Assembly: GCA_937877165.1 (NCBI GenBank)
Contig: CALEFO010000059.1
Span: 1-54,022, forward strand
Length of the DNA: 54,022 nucleotides
Reading direction: 5' to 3'
DNA from: an uncultured Lachnospiraceae bacterium
GTDB taxonomy: Bacteria > Bacillota > Clostridia > Lachnospirales > Lachnospiraceae
Position numbers and translations under genes: made by a program. Shown one piece after another: positions 42,501 to 51,601 of this stretch. A model generated the notes under the pieces. That model did no database searches. It had not been told where the DNA came from and was given only the letters and a program-made list of their open reading frames with translations. Every line of letters begins with the position of its first letter. The first letter of the stretch is position 1.

Positions 42501-43457
42501 AGAAGAACCGTCTTCGCCGGTCAGAGTCAGTTTCTCTCTTCCGCGTACCGCGGCATCGTAGAGTGCGCCTTTTCCGGCCAGAGCCTCATATTCTCCGTTT
42601 CCATGGTCGACAAGAAGTGCGTAGCCGGCATTCATGGAATTATCCAGCTCCCGGACCGAGAAATAATCGTCCAGAAGATCCATGGAAATCTCTACGCCAA
42701 GAATCCCGTAAATCGTATCCTTCACCTTCAGCGGGACCGAATAGGTAATCATCCTGTGACTGTCCATTTCGTGATTTTCCAAAACGAACGGCTTCCCCCA
42801 ATATCCCAGCGCAGTCATGCTGGAATCCTTGTGCGCCAGTGCCGCCAGATACGGCTGATAGAAGAAATCATCGGCGTCTCTTTCCCCGTTTCCGAGAAAG
42901 TGGAAATCCGTCGTCCAGGAAGAATCCAGGGAGATGGACATGCTGTGCGAAAGCTTCTTCGCGCCCCGCTCCATCAGAAGGTCTGTGTTGGACGCGGTCT
43001 TGTTCTGAGGATCCGAATCGCGGATAAAAAAGCCATGGTAGGCTGCTCCCTCATCCGTCGGCTGATCATTGGCCAGAATCAGGAAAAGGCCGGAGGTTGT
43101 ATTGTACTGCAGGCTGTCCACCATCTCCGGAAAAACAGAACTCAGATATTCCTGCTGCACGTCATCCGAAGAAAGGAACTCCTCCTCTGTCATCCCGTGC
43201 TTCTCCAGAATTTTCAGAAGATCGGCCGTAAGCTCATCGCTGCTGCGGTAAACGGAGCGCCATTTCTCCACCATGTCGTTTTCAAGGATGACCTGCGAAT
43301 TCTCCACCACATGCGTATCCATGCGAATGGTATTCTCCTCCAGACTGGACTTGACTCCGCTGAGAACAAGCGTCAGGAACGGCAGTATTCCCTGTACGAA
43401 TACGACCATCAATATGGGGATCAATACGATACGGAATAAGTTCCTCTTACGTTTCAC
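39537..43457 (-). CDS. Hybrid sensor histidine kinase with extracellular sensor, PAS and degenerate GGDEF domains
   Basis: 1306 residues. Order: transmembrane helix (about 8-34), a large extracytoplasmic dCache-like sensor (about 40-375), second helix (about 378-398), PAS (about 455-575), a GGDEF-like domain in which the signature is replaced by AGENR (about 600-740), a GAF-like region (about 770-920), HisKA with phospho-His 936 (MSHEIRTPMNG), ATPase domain with N box near 1049 and GTGLGL at 1116-1121, and a receiver with phospho-Asp 1226 (LVLMDIMMPVMDG). No output domain and no separate response regulator nearby. The lipoprotein gene upstream may supply the ligand. Confidence 0.9.
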   Translation of the reverse strand: MKRKRNLFRIVLIPILMVVFVQGILPFLTLVLSGVKSSLEENTIRMDTHVVENSQVILENDMVEKWRSVYRSSDELTADLLKILEKHGMTEEEFLSSDDVQQEYLSSVFPEMVDSLQYNTTSGLFLILANDQPTDEGAAYHGFFIRDSDPQNKTASNTDLLMERGAKKLSHSMSISLDSSWTTDFHFLGNGERDADDFFYQPYLAALAHKDSSMTALGYWGKPFVLENHEMDSHRMITYSVPLKVKDTIYGILGVEISMDLLDDYFSVRELDNSMNAGYALLVDHGNGEYEALAGKGALYDAAVRGREKLTLTGEDGSSSFCLVQGAKVGNQHIYAIPVKLDIYSNHVPYTDTKWVLCGFVSENSVYGLGTNLYRRMLAAIVISLVFASGCVLILSRYVTKPVYRLMESVRGGVEGIRNFRTANILEIDELHDVIENLTDRQKQTEDHLLEEKEKYRIAVESTQDMFFTFNKKTRRLEIVNSKTSDGVWDCSEHPEFLDRPGNIYIHPEDVRTLYEAIVSGSARLDVEFRLRESAQEPYIWVHLSGSLMQDETGEFNRIVGCVHNIQQQKLLEEAQHNRQILDPVTSFYRLTYGKGAIEASRKLRPAGTLALVSVDRFTSIKEQYGLAFGEILLEQLGKMLLECCRETLSSEVLYVRAGENRVLLWLAGMEPAQVRPVLRRAGRSFSEITDENYLVLHLSCGVAGLEAAGKLSVGIDRAELALETAARRKEDVVLYERLSEDERKMPIRSGIHETESFARIRQLSLPSLALNLFDRNGDVHVVMDVLVVKLREHGPLDNVIVTHFDHDYLSSSVTYRWRKEAGQKDPILHCAGMRYQSYAEERVIQKLLPITEREWSDPALGAFLNRRTGFLYHMEDNGHYTGSIIFLGVDQEVFRDISRQKRLEEISTIIQNRINLQRHDLSAQAKSDFLARMSHEIRTPMNGIIGMTEIALRSGQSEERRTDCLRKIESSSNYLLGLLNDILDMSKIESGKMRLVCSSCNLRKTVENLETIMEARLAEKDLQYLPEIDLIHDWFLCDELRMNQILVNLLGNAVKYTNAGGHVWLTVRERQEGNGKSRVSFAVRDDGIGIPEEKQRLIFQSFEQADDSENARRQGTGLGLAICSSLVHMMDSDIELQSAPGAGSTFRFTVELTSMEEEPQETHAGKKVNLKGKTVLVAEDNALNMEIIHTLLSDYGIRVEEAHNGKEAVEAVRANPGHYDLVLMDIMMPVMDGLEATREIRRIPRDDCRTLPIVAMSANAFDEDVKRSLASGMNGHLSKPVDIGKLEKTLGEILGYLPELCWKRL

Positions 43458-43580
43458 GTTCTGCTCACCCGATGCCCTGCCTGCTCCCCGACAGGTTCCT
43501 GTCTGCCATCCGTCAGCTCCTGAGTGCCGCCTCCTGCCGCGCCGTGGACCGCCTGCGGCCAGTCTCCTGCCACTGCTTGT

Positions 43581-45050
43581 TTATCCTGCAATGGCCTGAT
43601 TCAATGCCTCACAGAAGCCCGCGTACCAGTTTTCAAATGCTTCATCCGAAACATACGGAGCGACGGCCTCATCTCTGGATGAGCCATTTGCAACCGCCTC
43701 GTCAATGGCCTCTCTGTCGGCCTTGGCTTGATCCGACAGGTTATACTCCAGAATCTTGCGCGCACTGTATCCGTTCTCAAAGCTCTTCGTCGTGTAGAAC
43801 TTCGTAGTATCAAAGTTGTCCAGAGCATTTTTCAGGCAGTCATAGGCCTTGGGATTCATGTCAATCTGATTGTCAGCAATTACCTGATCCAGCGCTTCCA
43901 TGCTGTTGGCTTCCTTGCGGACCGGAAGATATCCGGACTCGCATACAAACCGCAGATTCTGATCCTTCTGGGTGAACCATTTCAGGAACTCGCAGGCCGC
44001 ATACTCGTGCTGCTCATCCGATTTCGTCACCGCCATGCCGGCGCCCTGCTGCACTTTGTAGTTCTCACCGCCCTCAAAAATGGGTGCATTCTCCACCATA
44101 TATTCGATCGGATAGGAGGTATCTTCGGTCTCCACGCTGTCCGGGAAATAGAAGGTGGAAGAGGTCGAACCGGTATAAGCCAGAATGTCTCCCGTCTTGA
44201 TATCATCCGAGCGGAACTTCCCGTAGGCCCCGAAGTATCCCTTTACATATGGAACATAGTAGTTCTCCCAAAGGCGCTTCACCTTGTCCTTGTCCGGCTG
44301 CGCCGTTCCCTTGCCGTCCTTCACGGAGAAGAGATCGGTTCCCATCTGCTTCATGCCGATGACAAAGTAGTTCGCCATCGAATCTCTTCCATAGAAAGCC
44401 TTCCCGTCATCCGGAACATCCGGTGTCTTCGCATCCGTCCACTCGTAATACTTCTCCGCCACCTTCACAACGCCCTCCATCGTTGCAAGGTCTGCCTCCG
44501 TCGCGCCGGTTTCTTCGGCAAACGGCTCCCAATCGGTCTTATTGACCATCATGATCTCCGTGGACTTGGCAACCGGAAGAAGGTACAGTGCTCCATCGTC
44601 GTTAAAATATCCCTCCTGCACATAGGAATCCACGTAATCCGCCAGCTCATCCTGGGTAAAATACTGCGTGAGATCCGCAAGCTTCCCCTCCTTCTGCACG
44701 GCGTAGGCTGTATCTGCATAGGAAGAGAAAAGATCCGGGAGATCCTCCGCACCTACCTCCTCATTCAATGAACTGGTGACAGCCTGCTCCAGATCGGATA
44801 CCGAGCCGTAGCTGAAGCCTTCAATATAGATGCCCTCCTTCTGGCCGACCGTGGAATTGAATTCCTCCAGAAGCTGATCAAAGGTCGCCTGCTGGGTTCC
44901 GTTGTAATAATGCCACACCGTAAGAGAGACCGGATTGTTGGGATCCAGCTTCACCTTTTTGCTGCCGCTCTCCGACTGCGATCCACAGCCTGCCACGCCT
45001 GCTGCCATCGCCATCATCAGCATGGCCGCCGTCAACCTTCGATTCTTCAT
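43581..45050 (-). CDS. Extracellular solute-binding lipoprotein (family 1), orphan
   Basis: 489 residues. A signal peptide with lipobox-like MAAGVAGC (Cys 22) is followed by a sugar-type binding domain (LTVWHYYNGTQQATFDQLLE, typical of carbohydrate-binding family 1). No permease or ATPase gene follows; instead the hybrid kinase gene starts 123 bases downstream on the same strand. It may load a shared transporter or act as the ligand-presenting partner of the kinase. The start is fixed by the signal peptide. Confidence 0.87.
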   Translation of the reverse strand: MKNRRLTAAMLMMAMAAGVAGCGSQSESGSKKVKLDPNNPVSLTVWHYYNGTQQATFDQLLEEFNSTVGQKEGIYIEGFSYGSVSDLEQAVTSSLNEEVGAEDLPDLFSSYADTAYAVQKEGKLADLTQYFTQDELADYVDSYVQEGYFNDDGALYLLPVAKSTEIMMVNKTDWEPFAEETGATEADLATMEGVVKVAEKYYEWTDAKTPDVPDDGKAFYGRDSMANYFVIGMKQMGTDLFSVKDGKGTAQPDKDKVKRLWENYYVPYVKGYFGAYGKFRSDDIKTGDILAYTGSTSSTFYFPDSVETEDTSYPIEYMVENAPIFEGGENYKVQQGAGMAVTKSDEQHEYAACEFLKWFTQKDQNLRFVCESGYLPVRKEANSMEALDQVIADNQIDMNPKAYDCLKNALDNFDTTKFYTTKSFENGYSARKILEYNLSDQAKADREAIDEAVANGSSRDEAVAPYVSDEAFENWYAGFCEALNQAIAG

Positions 45051-45243
45051 CCGATTCTCTCCCTCATTCTTTCCACGAAATTTATAACTGTTTTCCCCGT
45101 CATTCTCCCGGCAGATACCTGCAACGCCGCGGATCCGTTCCTAAATTTAATCACAGCTGCTTTGTAACTGGCTCCGTGAAGCAAATTTCTGCCTTTTGGC
45201 ATACTTAAGATAAGTGTACTGTCTTCTCGCCGGATGCGCAATC
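45051..45243. other. Intergenic region upstream of the lipoprotein gene
   Basis: 192 bases without a gene. It should contain the promoter of the lipoprotein-kinase pair; no clear consensus hexamers are seen. Confidence 0.4.
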
Positions 45244-45894
45244 TCAGAGCTTCAAATCCTCAAAATTGAATACATCTCCCACAGAAAACACCAGCGGATT
45301 CTCCTTCTCGCTGATAAGAGCTTTCAGCTTGCGGAACATCTGCTCGTCCCGCGACTGGCGGTAGAGATTGGCCGTATTGCGGGCATCCACCAGCCCGTCA
45401 TGTGCCCTCCCGTCGAAATCCAGCCCGCCGAGTCCCACAGCCTCCTCCAACTTGATCGGATGCTTGATCCCGACCAGTCTGCTGAACTGCTTCTGAAAAT
45501 CCTGCCAGTGATGCAGCATGTAGTTCAGACTCTCATCCGCCTTGATTCCCTTCAGTCTGCACTCGCCGCGGATCTGACAAAGGTCCGTCTTGCTCCAGGA
45601 ATAAACCGTATAATCCGCCCCGCACCAGTCCACGAAGCGCCGGAGCACATTCGGGAACGCATCCGCATCCGCCAGCATCTGCGTGGTAATGCCCGTCAGC
45701 TCTTCATAGCGTGGCAGGACCGTCTCGCTGTAGAGCGGTTTTACATATTCACAAAAGGAATCAATCTCCTGACAGTCCTCATCCAGCTTCACCGCCCCGA
45801 CCTCGATGGTCTCGAATTTGAAAATATTTCGTTCCTGCACATACTCTGGTCCGACCGGGTGCATCTCCAGATCCACAAAAACTCGGTTCATCAT
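45244..45894 (-). CDS. DEDDh 3'-5' exonuclease (DnaQ/Eri1-like)
   Basis: 216 residues. Exo I motif VDLEM (Asp 8, Glu 10) followed by ETIEVGAVKLDED, Exo II around YSWSKTDL, and Exo III AHDGLVDARNTANLY with the catalytic His-Asp pair. The family digests DNA or RNA 3' ends; this branch resembles the Eri1/KapD-type RNases more than the polymerase proofreading subunit. It stands between the kinase locus and the helicase gene on the same strand, with 115 bases separating it from the helicase. Confidence 0.85.
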   Translation of the reverse strand: MMNRVFVDLEMHPVGPEYVQERNIFKFETIEVGAVKLDEDCQEIDSFCEYVKPLYSETVLPRYEELTGITTQMLADADAFPNVLRRFVDWCGADYTVYSWSKTDLCQIRGECRLKGIKADESLNYMLHHWQDFQKQFSRLVGIKHPIKLEEAVGLGGLDFDGRAHDGLVDARNTANLYRQSRDEQMFRKLKALISEKENPLVFSVGDVFNFEDLKL

Positions 45895-46009
45895 TCTATC
45901 CTATATTCCAGTTTCCTTTTTGCGGCCTGACAGAAATCTGCACTGCCATGCAGGCGTTTTTCTGTCAAAATTTCGTTTCTTCCCCTGCAGTGCTGCTTTT
46001 CTGTTACGG

Positions 46010-48547
46010 CTACCGTCTCAGCTCCAGAAGTCCCGTTCCCACTGCAATGACAAGATCCAGCTTCCGCTGCATTCCATCATCGAATTGTATCATAATCCGC
46101 TTTTTCTTTTCATCCAGCTTCCGCACATCTCCGCTTCCATAGCGCGCGTGGATGACGCGCCGATGGCCTGCGCGTACCTTCTCGCAGAACTCACGGACCA
46201 CCAGGGGATCCGGTTCCTTCCGGTCCGCGTTTCCTGAATACCGGGCGGATCCATATCTGTCCTGCCCGCATCCGTTCTTTGGAACAGGCACTCTGTGGCT
46301 TTCATAGCCGGATCGTTTTTGCCCTGCAGCGTTTCTATTTCTGACCAATTCTCTTGTTCCGAGGCCGTTTGAAGAGGGCTGCGGCAGCAGCTCATCCGCA
46401 AATACCGAGCCCTGGGGCAGCTTCAGGATCGTCAGCTCATTCCTCGCTCTCGTAATGCCGACATAGAAAATACGCCGCTCCTCCTCGAAGGCGGCGACCT
46501 CCGCCCTTTGCTTCGCACTCTGCACCTGCGCCCTTCCCCGGAAGGCACATTTTCCGTTTTCCCCTTTCCCGGGAGAATACGGGCGGGATGCAGCCCCTGG
46601 CCCGACGGTCCGGCACCCGCCCTGTCCCATCTGCCCCGGCGGCAGGGCTCCCGGAAACACACCGTCCCCCACATCCATCAGGAACACCCGGTCATATTCA
46701 AGGCCCTTGCTGGCGTGGATGGTTGACAGAAGAAAGCCGCACTGCGGATCATAATCCTTCTCGCGAATCGTGGCCTGCAGCACATTCATTCGCTTAAGGA
46801 GGCTTTCCATCGACGGCTCGCTCTCAGCCAGAACCTCCAGAAGGTCCAGCTTGCCGCGTCCAAGGCCCATCCGTTCCAGATAGGCACCGTAGCCCAGAGG
46901 GCCGTCCATCAGCTGCAGCGCCGTCAGGGCTGGACCGTGAAGGATCCGGTCCGCATACCGACGCACCTCCCGGACCGCCTTCCGGACATACTCCGGCACC
47001 CCCGGCTGGCGCAGCAGCGCCGTCAGGATATCCGCCCGGTCTGCCGCTTTCTCTTTTCCGCCTGATGTCTTCCCACCCTGCGGTACAGACTTTATCTGTT
47101 CCGCAAACGTTCCGGTCTCTGCTTCCTGTCGTCCCTCTGACTTCTGCAATGCCGCAGTCTTTTCTCCCGTCCCCTGCAGCGCTTCGCTCCTGACCCTGCT
47201 GCAGATTTCCTCCGCCGTCTTCTTCGGAACATACAGGTTCAGCTTGTAATAAATCTGCAGGAACAAGGCGGTGTCCCCCGGATTCTGCAGAAAGTGGTAG
47301 ATTCCGATGACGTCATAGATCACGCGGCTGGTGAAAAAAGAAAGATCCGCACTCCGGACGTTGTAGGGGATTCCCTCCCGCTCCAGGCGGTCGATCAGCG
47401 GAACCGCACTCTCGTTATTGCGGTACAGAACCGCTGTTGTTTCCCGCCTTTCCTCTTTCCGCGGGCCGTTGCTCCTCTGTTCTTCCTCCGCTGTCCGGTC
47501 CGGCATACACGCTCTTGCCTGCTCCACAAGATAGTTGTACTGATCTTCCCGTTTTTTCACAGAGAAAATCCGCACTCTGCTCTTCTGATCCCGCACCGGA
47601 ATCATCCTCTTGGGATGCCGCAGGAGATTCTTCTGAATCAGCTGATTCGCCGCCTTTACGATCGCGGCATCGGAGCGGAAATTCCGCTCCATCAGAAGGA
47701 CCTTCGCCCCCGGATGATCCTGCTCAAAGGAAAGAAGTGCCTCCGGCCAGGCTGCCCGGAATCCGTAAATGCTCTGGTCCTCATCGCCGACCATGAAAAG
47801 ATTGCCGTTTCCCGAAAGGAGCTTCAGAATCCGGTGCTGAATCTTCGATGTGTCCTGTGCTTCATCGACGCACAGATACCGGTACCTCTCACGATATTCC
47901 TGTAAAAGCTCCGGACACCGGGTCAGAATCGTCAGGGCATAGACCATCTGATCATCATAGTCCATCCGTCCCTGCTGCTTCATCGTGCTGCAGTATCTCC
48001 GGTAAATTGCCGAGAGTGGATACCCTGCCTCCTCATCCAGCTCCTCCAGTTCTCTTCCGGAGAGCTGCATATTCTTGATATAGCTGACACGGCTTCTTAA
48101 ATCCGCCGTTTCCGATTCCGTCGGATAAGTCTTTGCCTCTTCGATGTAAAGGTTCCGGAGGAGCCTTTGAATTTCACCCTCGTCCGTCTGCAGGGCGAAC
48201 GGCTCTTTCCCGATCCTTCTCCCGTACTCCGCAATCACACGGGCACAGATCCCGTTAATGGTTCGGAATTCCAGACGCTCCGCCCCGGGGCAGGTCCCGC
48301 CGAACATCTTGTCAAACCGCCGGCGCATATCACGCGTTGCCGCCACCGTATAGGTCACCGTCAGAATTTCTTCCGGACGGATCCCGAGGCAGAGCAGCAT
48401 ATACCCCAGTCTTGCCACCAGGACCGTAGTCTTTCCGGCCCCCGGAACAGCAAGAACAAGGACAGGGCCGTCCACTGCCTGAACGGCCCTGTCCTGCTGA
48501 TCTGTCAGCTGCAGAGAATATTGCTTCTTGTATTCTTCAAATGTCAT
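46010..48547 (-). CDS. UvrD/PcrA-like superfamily 1 DNA helicase
   Basis: 845 residues. Motifs in order: Q motif LTDQQDRAV, Walker A VPGAGKTTVL, Ia TYTVAATRDM, II LCVDEAQDTS, III GDEDQSIYGFRAAWP, IV ERNFRSD, V STIHASKGLEYDRVF and VI FYVGITRARNEL. It would unwind DNA 3' to 5' in repair or replication restart. It is about 100 residues longer than PcrA; a low-complexity, poorly conserved stretch lies near residues 440-510 and another near 620-690. The C-terminal end contains a HARYGSGDV-type Tudor-like segment, as in PcrA. No ribosome binding site of note. Confidence 0.92.
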   Translation of the reverse strand: MTFEEYKKQYSLQLTDQQDRAVQAVDGPVLVLAVPGAGKTTVLVARLGYMLLCLGIRPEEILTVTYTVAATRDMRRRFDKMFGGTCPGAERLEFRTINGICARVIAEYGRRIGKEPFALQTDEGEIQRLLRNLYIEEAKTYPTESETADLRSRVSYIKNMQLSGRELEELDEEAGYPLSAIYRRYCSTMKQQGRMDYDDQMVYALTILTRCPELLQEYRERYRYLCVDEAQDTSKIQHRILKLLSGNGNLFMVGDEDQSIYGFRAAWPEALLSFEQDHPGAKVLLMERNFRSDAAIVKAANQLIQKNLLRHPKRMIPVRDQKSRVRIFSVKKREDQYNYLVEQARACMPDRTAEEEQRSNGPRKEERRETTAVLYRNNESAVPLIDRLEREGIPYNVRSADLSFFTSRVIYDVIGIYHFLQNPGDTALFLQIYYKLNLYVPKKTAEEICSRVRSEALQGTGEKTAALQKSEGRQEAETGTFAEQIKSVPQGGKTSGGKEKAADRADILTALLRQPGVPEYVRKAVREVRRYADRILHGPALTALQLMDGPLGYGAYLERMGLGRGKLDLLEVLAESEPSMESLLKRMNVLQATIREKDYDPQCGFLLSTIHASKGLEYDRVFLMDVGDGVFPGALPPGQMGQGGCRTVGPGAASRPYSPGKGENGKCAFRGRAQVQSAKQRAEVAAFEEERRIFYVGITRARNELTILKLPQGSVFADELLPQPSSNGLGTRELVRNRNAAGQKRSGYESHRVPVPKNGCGQDRYGSARYSGNADRKEPDPLVVREFCEKVRAGHRRVIHARYGSGDVRKLDEKKKRIMIQFDDGMQRKLDLVIAVGTGLLELRR

Positions 48548-48665
48548 GAATGATGTCCCGCTTCTTCCTGTTCCTTTTCCTGTCCGACAGCTATGATTCT
48601 ACATCATTTCCGGTCTTTGCGGGCAAGTTTCAGAACAAGCGTTCTTATGCGTGGAATGATCTGCT

Positions 48666-49391
48666 CTACACCGGCAGCATATTCATCCCGATCAGAACGA
48701 GCGTGGGGAGAAGGATCAGGAAAACGACATCATACCAATGCACATGAAACTCCCGCGCAAAGGTCCTTGCGCCGTCCCCGTCAAACCCCTTCGATTCCAT
48801 CGCCATCGCCAGATTCTCCGACCAGCGGATACAGTTGACCAGTGCCGCGAACACCGGTTTTAAGGAAAGCCTGCCAACGGAAATTCCCTGAACCCGGTAG
48901 GCAAGCCTTGCCGCTTCCAGCTCCTCGCCGATCTCCGGCATCAGATGGAACGCCGCCAGAATGCCGTAGGAAAACTTCGGCTTCACATGTGCCTGATGCA
49001 TCAGACTCATAATGAAATCCTCCGGCGGTGTCGTCAGCGCGAATAAGAGCCCGATCCCGATGTATGCAAGAACCCGGCTCGACAGCTGCAGTCCCGTGTA
49101 AACCGGGCCGCTTGTCACCACGTTCTCCACATGCTTCGTTCCGATTGCATAGTTCATGTTCATCGTCTGCGAGGAGTTCAGATACCCCGCCATGAACAGC
49201 GCCGAAATGACAATCAGCATGGGAATCAGAAGCTTCAGGAGCCTTTTTTTCTCCGCTTGGGAGAAGAACAGAATGAGGATCATGCCTCCCGCGAACATCA
49301 GAAAATTCAGCAGAATTCTGTGATTAAAGGTCAGAAGTACCGCCGCGATCAGAATCGCCAGCATTTTCGCCAGCGGATTAATCCGCTCCAT
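48666..49391 (-). CDS. ykoC: ECF transporter transmembrane component (EcfT/YkoC)
   Basis: 241 residues, about five to six helices, with the coupling segment AARLAYRVQGISVG and a later AMAMESKGFDGDGAR, as in CbiQ/EcfT proteins. It links the ATPase pair to the S component. Start uncertain: ATG at 49391 or GTG at 49400, which has GGGAGA four bases ahead; both overlap the ATPase gene. With YkoD and YkoE it forms the HMP/thiamine precursor transporter. Confidence 0.88.
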   Translation of the reverse strand: MERINPLAKMLAILIAAVLLTFNHRILLNFLMFAGGMILILFFSQAEKKRLLKLLIPMLIVISALFMAGYLNSSQTMNMNYAIGTKHVENVVTSGPVYTGLQLSSRVLAYIGIGLLFALTTPPEDFIMSLMHQAHVKPKFSYGILAAFHLMPEIGEELEAARLAYRVQGISVGRLSLKPVFAALVNCIRWSENLAMAMESKGFDGDGARTFAREFHVHWYDVVFLILLPTLVLIGMNMLPV

Positions 49392-50883
49392 TACTCTCAC
49401 AAAGTCTCCCTTCCCGGAACAGGTAACACCGGTCCGCCCATTCCTCCACGAGCCTTCTGTCATGGCTTGTGAACAGGATCGTCATTTTCTCCTTCGCCAT
49501 CCGGCTGCGAAGCAGCTCCATGATCTCCCTCGTCATCGCATCATCCTGTCCGTAGGTCGGCTCATCCAGAAGAAGGATCCTGCGTTTTCCCGCAAGGATC
49601 GACAGAACCGCAAGCCGCCGCTGCTGCCCCTGACTCAGCATATACGGCGAATATTTCCGGAACCGGTCCAGATGGAAGCTCTGAAGAAGCTCCAGTGCCT
49701 CCTGCTCCGTTGCACTCCCATGAAGCTCTTCATGCCGTGCCAGCTTCCCGAGAAGGCCGCTCTCGACTTCCTCCAGAACATTCTGCGTAACAAACTGGTT
49801 GGACGGATTCTGAAAAACAATTCCGACCTCGGAGAACAGCTCTTTCCCCGGGATCTTCCGAAGCTCCCTGCCGTCAATCCGGATGCTTCCCGTATAGTCC
49901 TGCTGCCCGAGGAGCGTGCGGAACAAGGTGGTTTTCCCACAGCCGGAAGGTCCGAGAACCGCGGTCATTTCATTTTCATAAAAGGAGGCGTCCGCTCCGG
50001 AAAGGACTGGATGACCGGACTGTCTTCTCTTTTTCCCGGCATATATTCCGGCTCCCTCCAGCGTAACGCGGGCCTTTCCCTCGGGAAGCCGTTCAGGATG
50101 CCTTTTCTCTTCCAGAGGCCAGCGCAGTCCCTCCTTTCGGAACAGCTCCTCATGATCCTTCAGATTCTCTCGTCCGATGCCTCGGATCACACTTCCGTCC
50201 TGACGAAGGACCTGAATCTCATCCAGCACCTTCAGCCAGTAATCCAGCGAATGGTCCACTGCGATGATCGTGGTCCCGTATTCCCGGTTCAAGCGAACCA
50301 GCATTTCCACGATCCGCTCCGCCCACATTTCATCAATGTTTGCAAAGGGCTCATCCAGAAGGATCACCTTCGATCCCAAGAGGAAAAGACAGGCAAGCTC
50401 TGCCTTCTGCTTCTCTCCGCCGGACAATGTCTGGAACGGTCGGTCCAGCAGATCGGTCATCTGCAGTGAACCGGCTGCCTTCTCCACCCGCTCCTGCATT
50501 TCTTCCGGAGGGCAGGAAATATTCTCCAGACAGAAGAGCATTTCCTTCCGCAGTGTGTCCATACAGAACTGAAGGTCCGCGTTCTGGAACATCACGGAGA
50601 GCTTCTCCGCCCTCTGCGGAATGGAGTACGCTCCCAGAGGCTTCCCGAACAAGAGAATTTCTCCCGAGGTCATGACACCGCCATTTTCCGGGTACAGCCC
50701 TGCGAGCAGCGCAAAGAGCGTACTCTTCCCGCAGCCGCTTGCCCCCATCAGAACGGAAATTTTTCCTTCGGGAAAGGAGATGCTGACATGATCCAGCACC
50801 TCCTTTTTGTTCTTTTCAATATAGCGGAAGCTGACATCCCGCGCTTCCAGCACAAGGTTCCCGGAATCACTCATCGACTTCAT
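49378..50883 (-). CDS. ykoD: ECF transporter double ATPase (YkoD)
   Basis: 501 residues made of two ABC ATPase domains in one chain. Domain one has Walker A GASGCGKST (47-55), signature LSGGEKQKAEL and Walker B VILLDEPFAN; domain two has GPSGCGKTT, LSQGQQRRLAVL and ILLLDEPTYGQDD. The fused layout matches YkoD, while most ECF systems have two separate genes. It overlaps ykoE by 17 bases (or eight if the ATG at 50874 is used) and ykoC by 14. Confidence 0.9.
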   Translation of the reverse strand: MKSMSDSGNLVLEARDVSFRYIEKNKKEVLDHVSISFPEGKISVLMGASGCGKSTLFALLAGLYPENGGVMTSGEILLFGKPLGAYSIPQRAEKLSVMFQNADLQFCMDTLRKEMLFCLENISCPPEEMQERVEKAAGSLQMTDLLDRPFQTLSGGEKQKAELACLFLLGSKVILLDEPFANIDEMWAERIVEMLVRLNREYGTTIIAVDHSLDYWLKVLDEIQVLRQDGSVIRGIGRENLKDHEELFRKEGLRWPLEEKRHPERLPEGKARVTLEGAGIYAGKKRRQSGHPVLSGADASFYENEMTAVLGPSGCGKTTLFRTLLGQQDYTGSIRIDGRELRKIPGKELFSEVGIVFQNPSNQFVTQNVLEEVESGLLGKLARHEELHGSATEQEALELLQSFHLDRFRKYSPYMLSQGQQRRLAVLSILAGKRRILLLDEPTYGQDDAMTREIMELLRSRMAKEKMTILFTSHDRRLVEEWADRCYLFREGRLCESNGAD

Positions 50884-51481
50884 AGCTTTCTTCCGCGCGC
50901 TGACCCAAAGGATACGCCTTCAGAACGCCTGCCTTTGCAAGACCGTTTCCAAGGAGCGTTGCAATGATTCCGGTGAAAATGATCGAGCTGACGAGTCTCG
51001 TCAGAACCATGACAATGACAAACTTCGGAGCCAGCAGATAATACTGGGATTCCCAGAAGTGGTACGCATAGCTGATCAGGGCAACAGAAACGCTTCCGAG
51101 GATCATGGTCTTCTGATTGAACTTGCGGTATTTCGTCAGAAAGAACGCCAGTTCTACCGCCGCGCCCTGCAGGATACCGGTCAGGATGACACCGGGGCCG
51201 AACCAGTTGCCCATGAGGACCTCAAGCGTTGCCGCAATCAGCTCCGCGACAATGCCGACGCCAGGCTTCTGAATGATGTACATGGCAAGCGAAGCCGCCA
51301 TGAAGTAGATTCCATAGAGAGGCTCATAGCCGACGGTTCCCCAGCCGACCGGCGTCAGTGCCGTGGAAATGGCAAGTCCTGCGTAGTCCGTTCCCAGATA
51401 CAGGAAGGAAAACAGAACGCCGATGATGGCGACCATCAGAATGTCTTTCAGCTTCCAGGTAAATGTCTTGTTCTTGTTCAT
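50867..51481 (-). CDS. ykoE: ECF transporter S component YkoE (hydroxymethylpyrimidine/thiamine precursor)
   Basis: 204 residues, six helices, with the YkoE pattern LGTDYAGLAISTALTPVGWG and GVGIVAELIAATLEVLMGNW. YkoE binds HMP or thiamine in the membrane and is energised by YkoCD. An AGGAGA site precedes the ATG. The gene order ykoF-ykoE-ykoD-ykoC equals that in Bacillus subtilis, which supports the assignment. Confidence 0.92.
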   Translation of the reverse strand: MNKNKTFTWKLKDILMVAIIGVLFSFLYLGTDYAGLAISTALTPVGWGTVGYEPLYGIYFMAASLAMYIIQKPGVGIVAELIAATLEVLMGNWFGPGVILTGILQGAAVELAFFLTKYRKFNQKTMILGSVSVALISYAYHFWESQYYLLAPKFVIVMVLTRLVSSIIFTGIIATLLGNGLAKAGVLKAYPLGQRAEESYEVDE

Positions 51482-51505
51482 AATCGTCTCCTCTTTTTGT
51501 ATTTG

Positions 51506-51581
51506 TTCCGCACGGGGCAGCTTCTGACGTAAAATGGACTGTTCATGGGAAGATTCCCATCAGAAACTTCCATGTGCGGAA
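51506..51581 (-). other. Nested stem structure between ykoF and ykoE
   Basis: Three stems nest perfectly: TTCCGCAC/GTGCGGAA (51506-51513 with 51574-51581), TTCTG/CAGAA (51522-51526 with 51561-51565) and ATGGGA/TCCCAT (51545-51550 with 51555-51560). They lie wholly in the 120-base spacer. It could be an RNA element tuning ykoEDC expression relative to ykoF. It shows none of the TPP aptamer blocks. Confidence 0.5.
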
Positions 51582-51601
51582 TCGTTGCTTCTTTTTCATC
51601 T

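Noticed and set aside
41727..43439. Plus-strand open frame of 570 residues opposite the hybrid kinase gene
   Set aside because: The minus-strand frame has clear domains from end to end; the antisense product has no recognisable family and no ribosome binding site.
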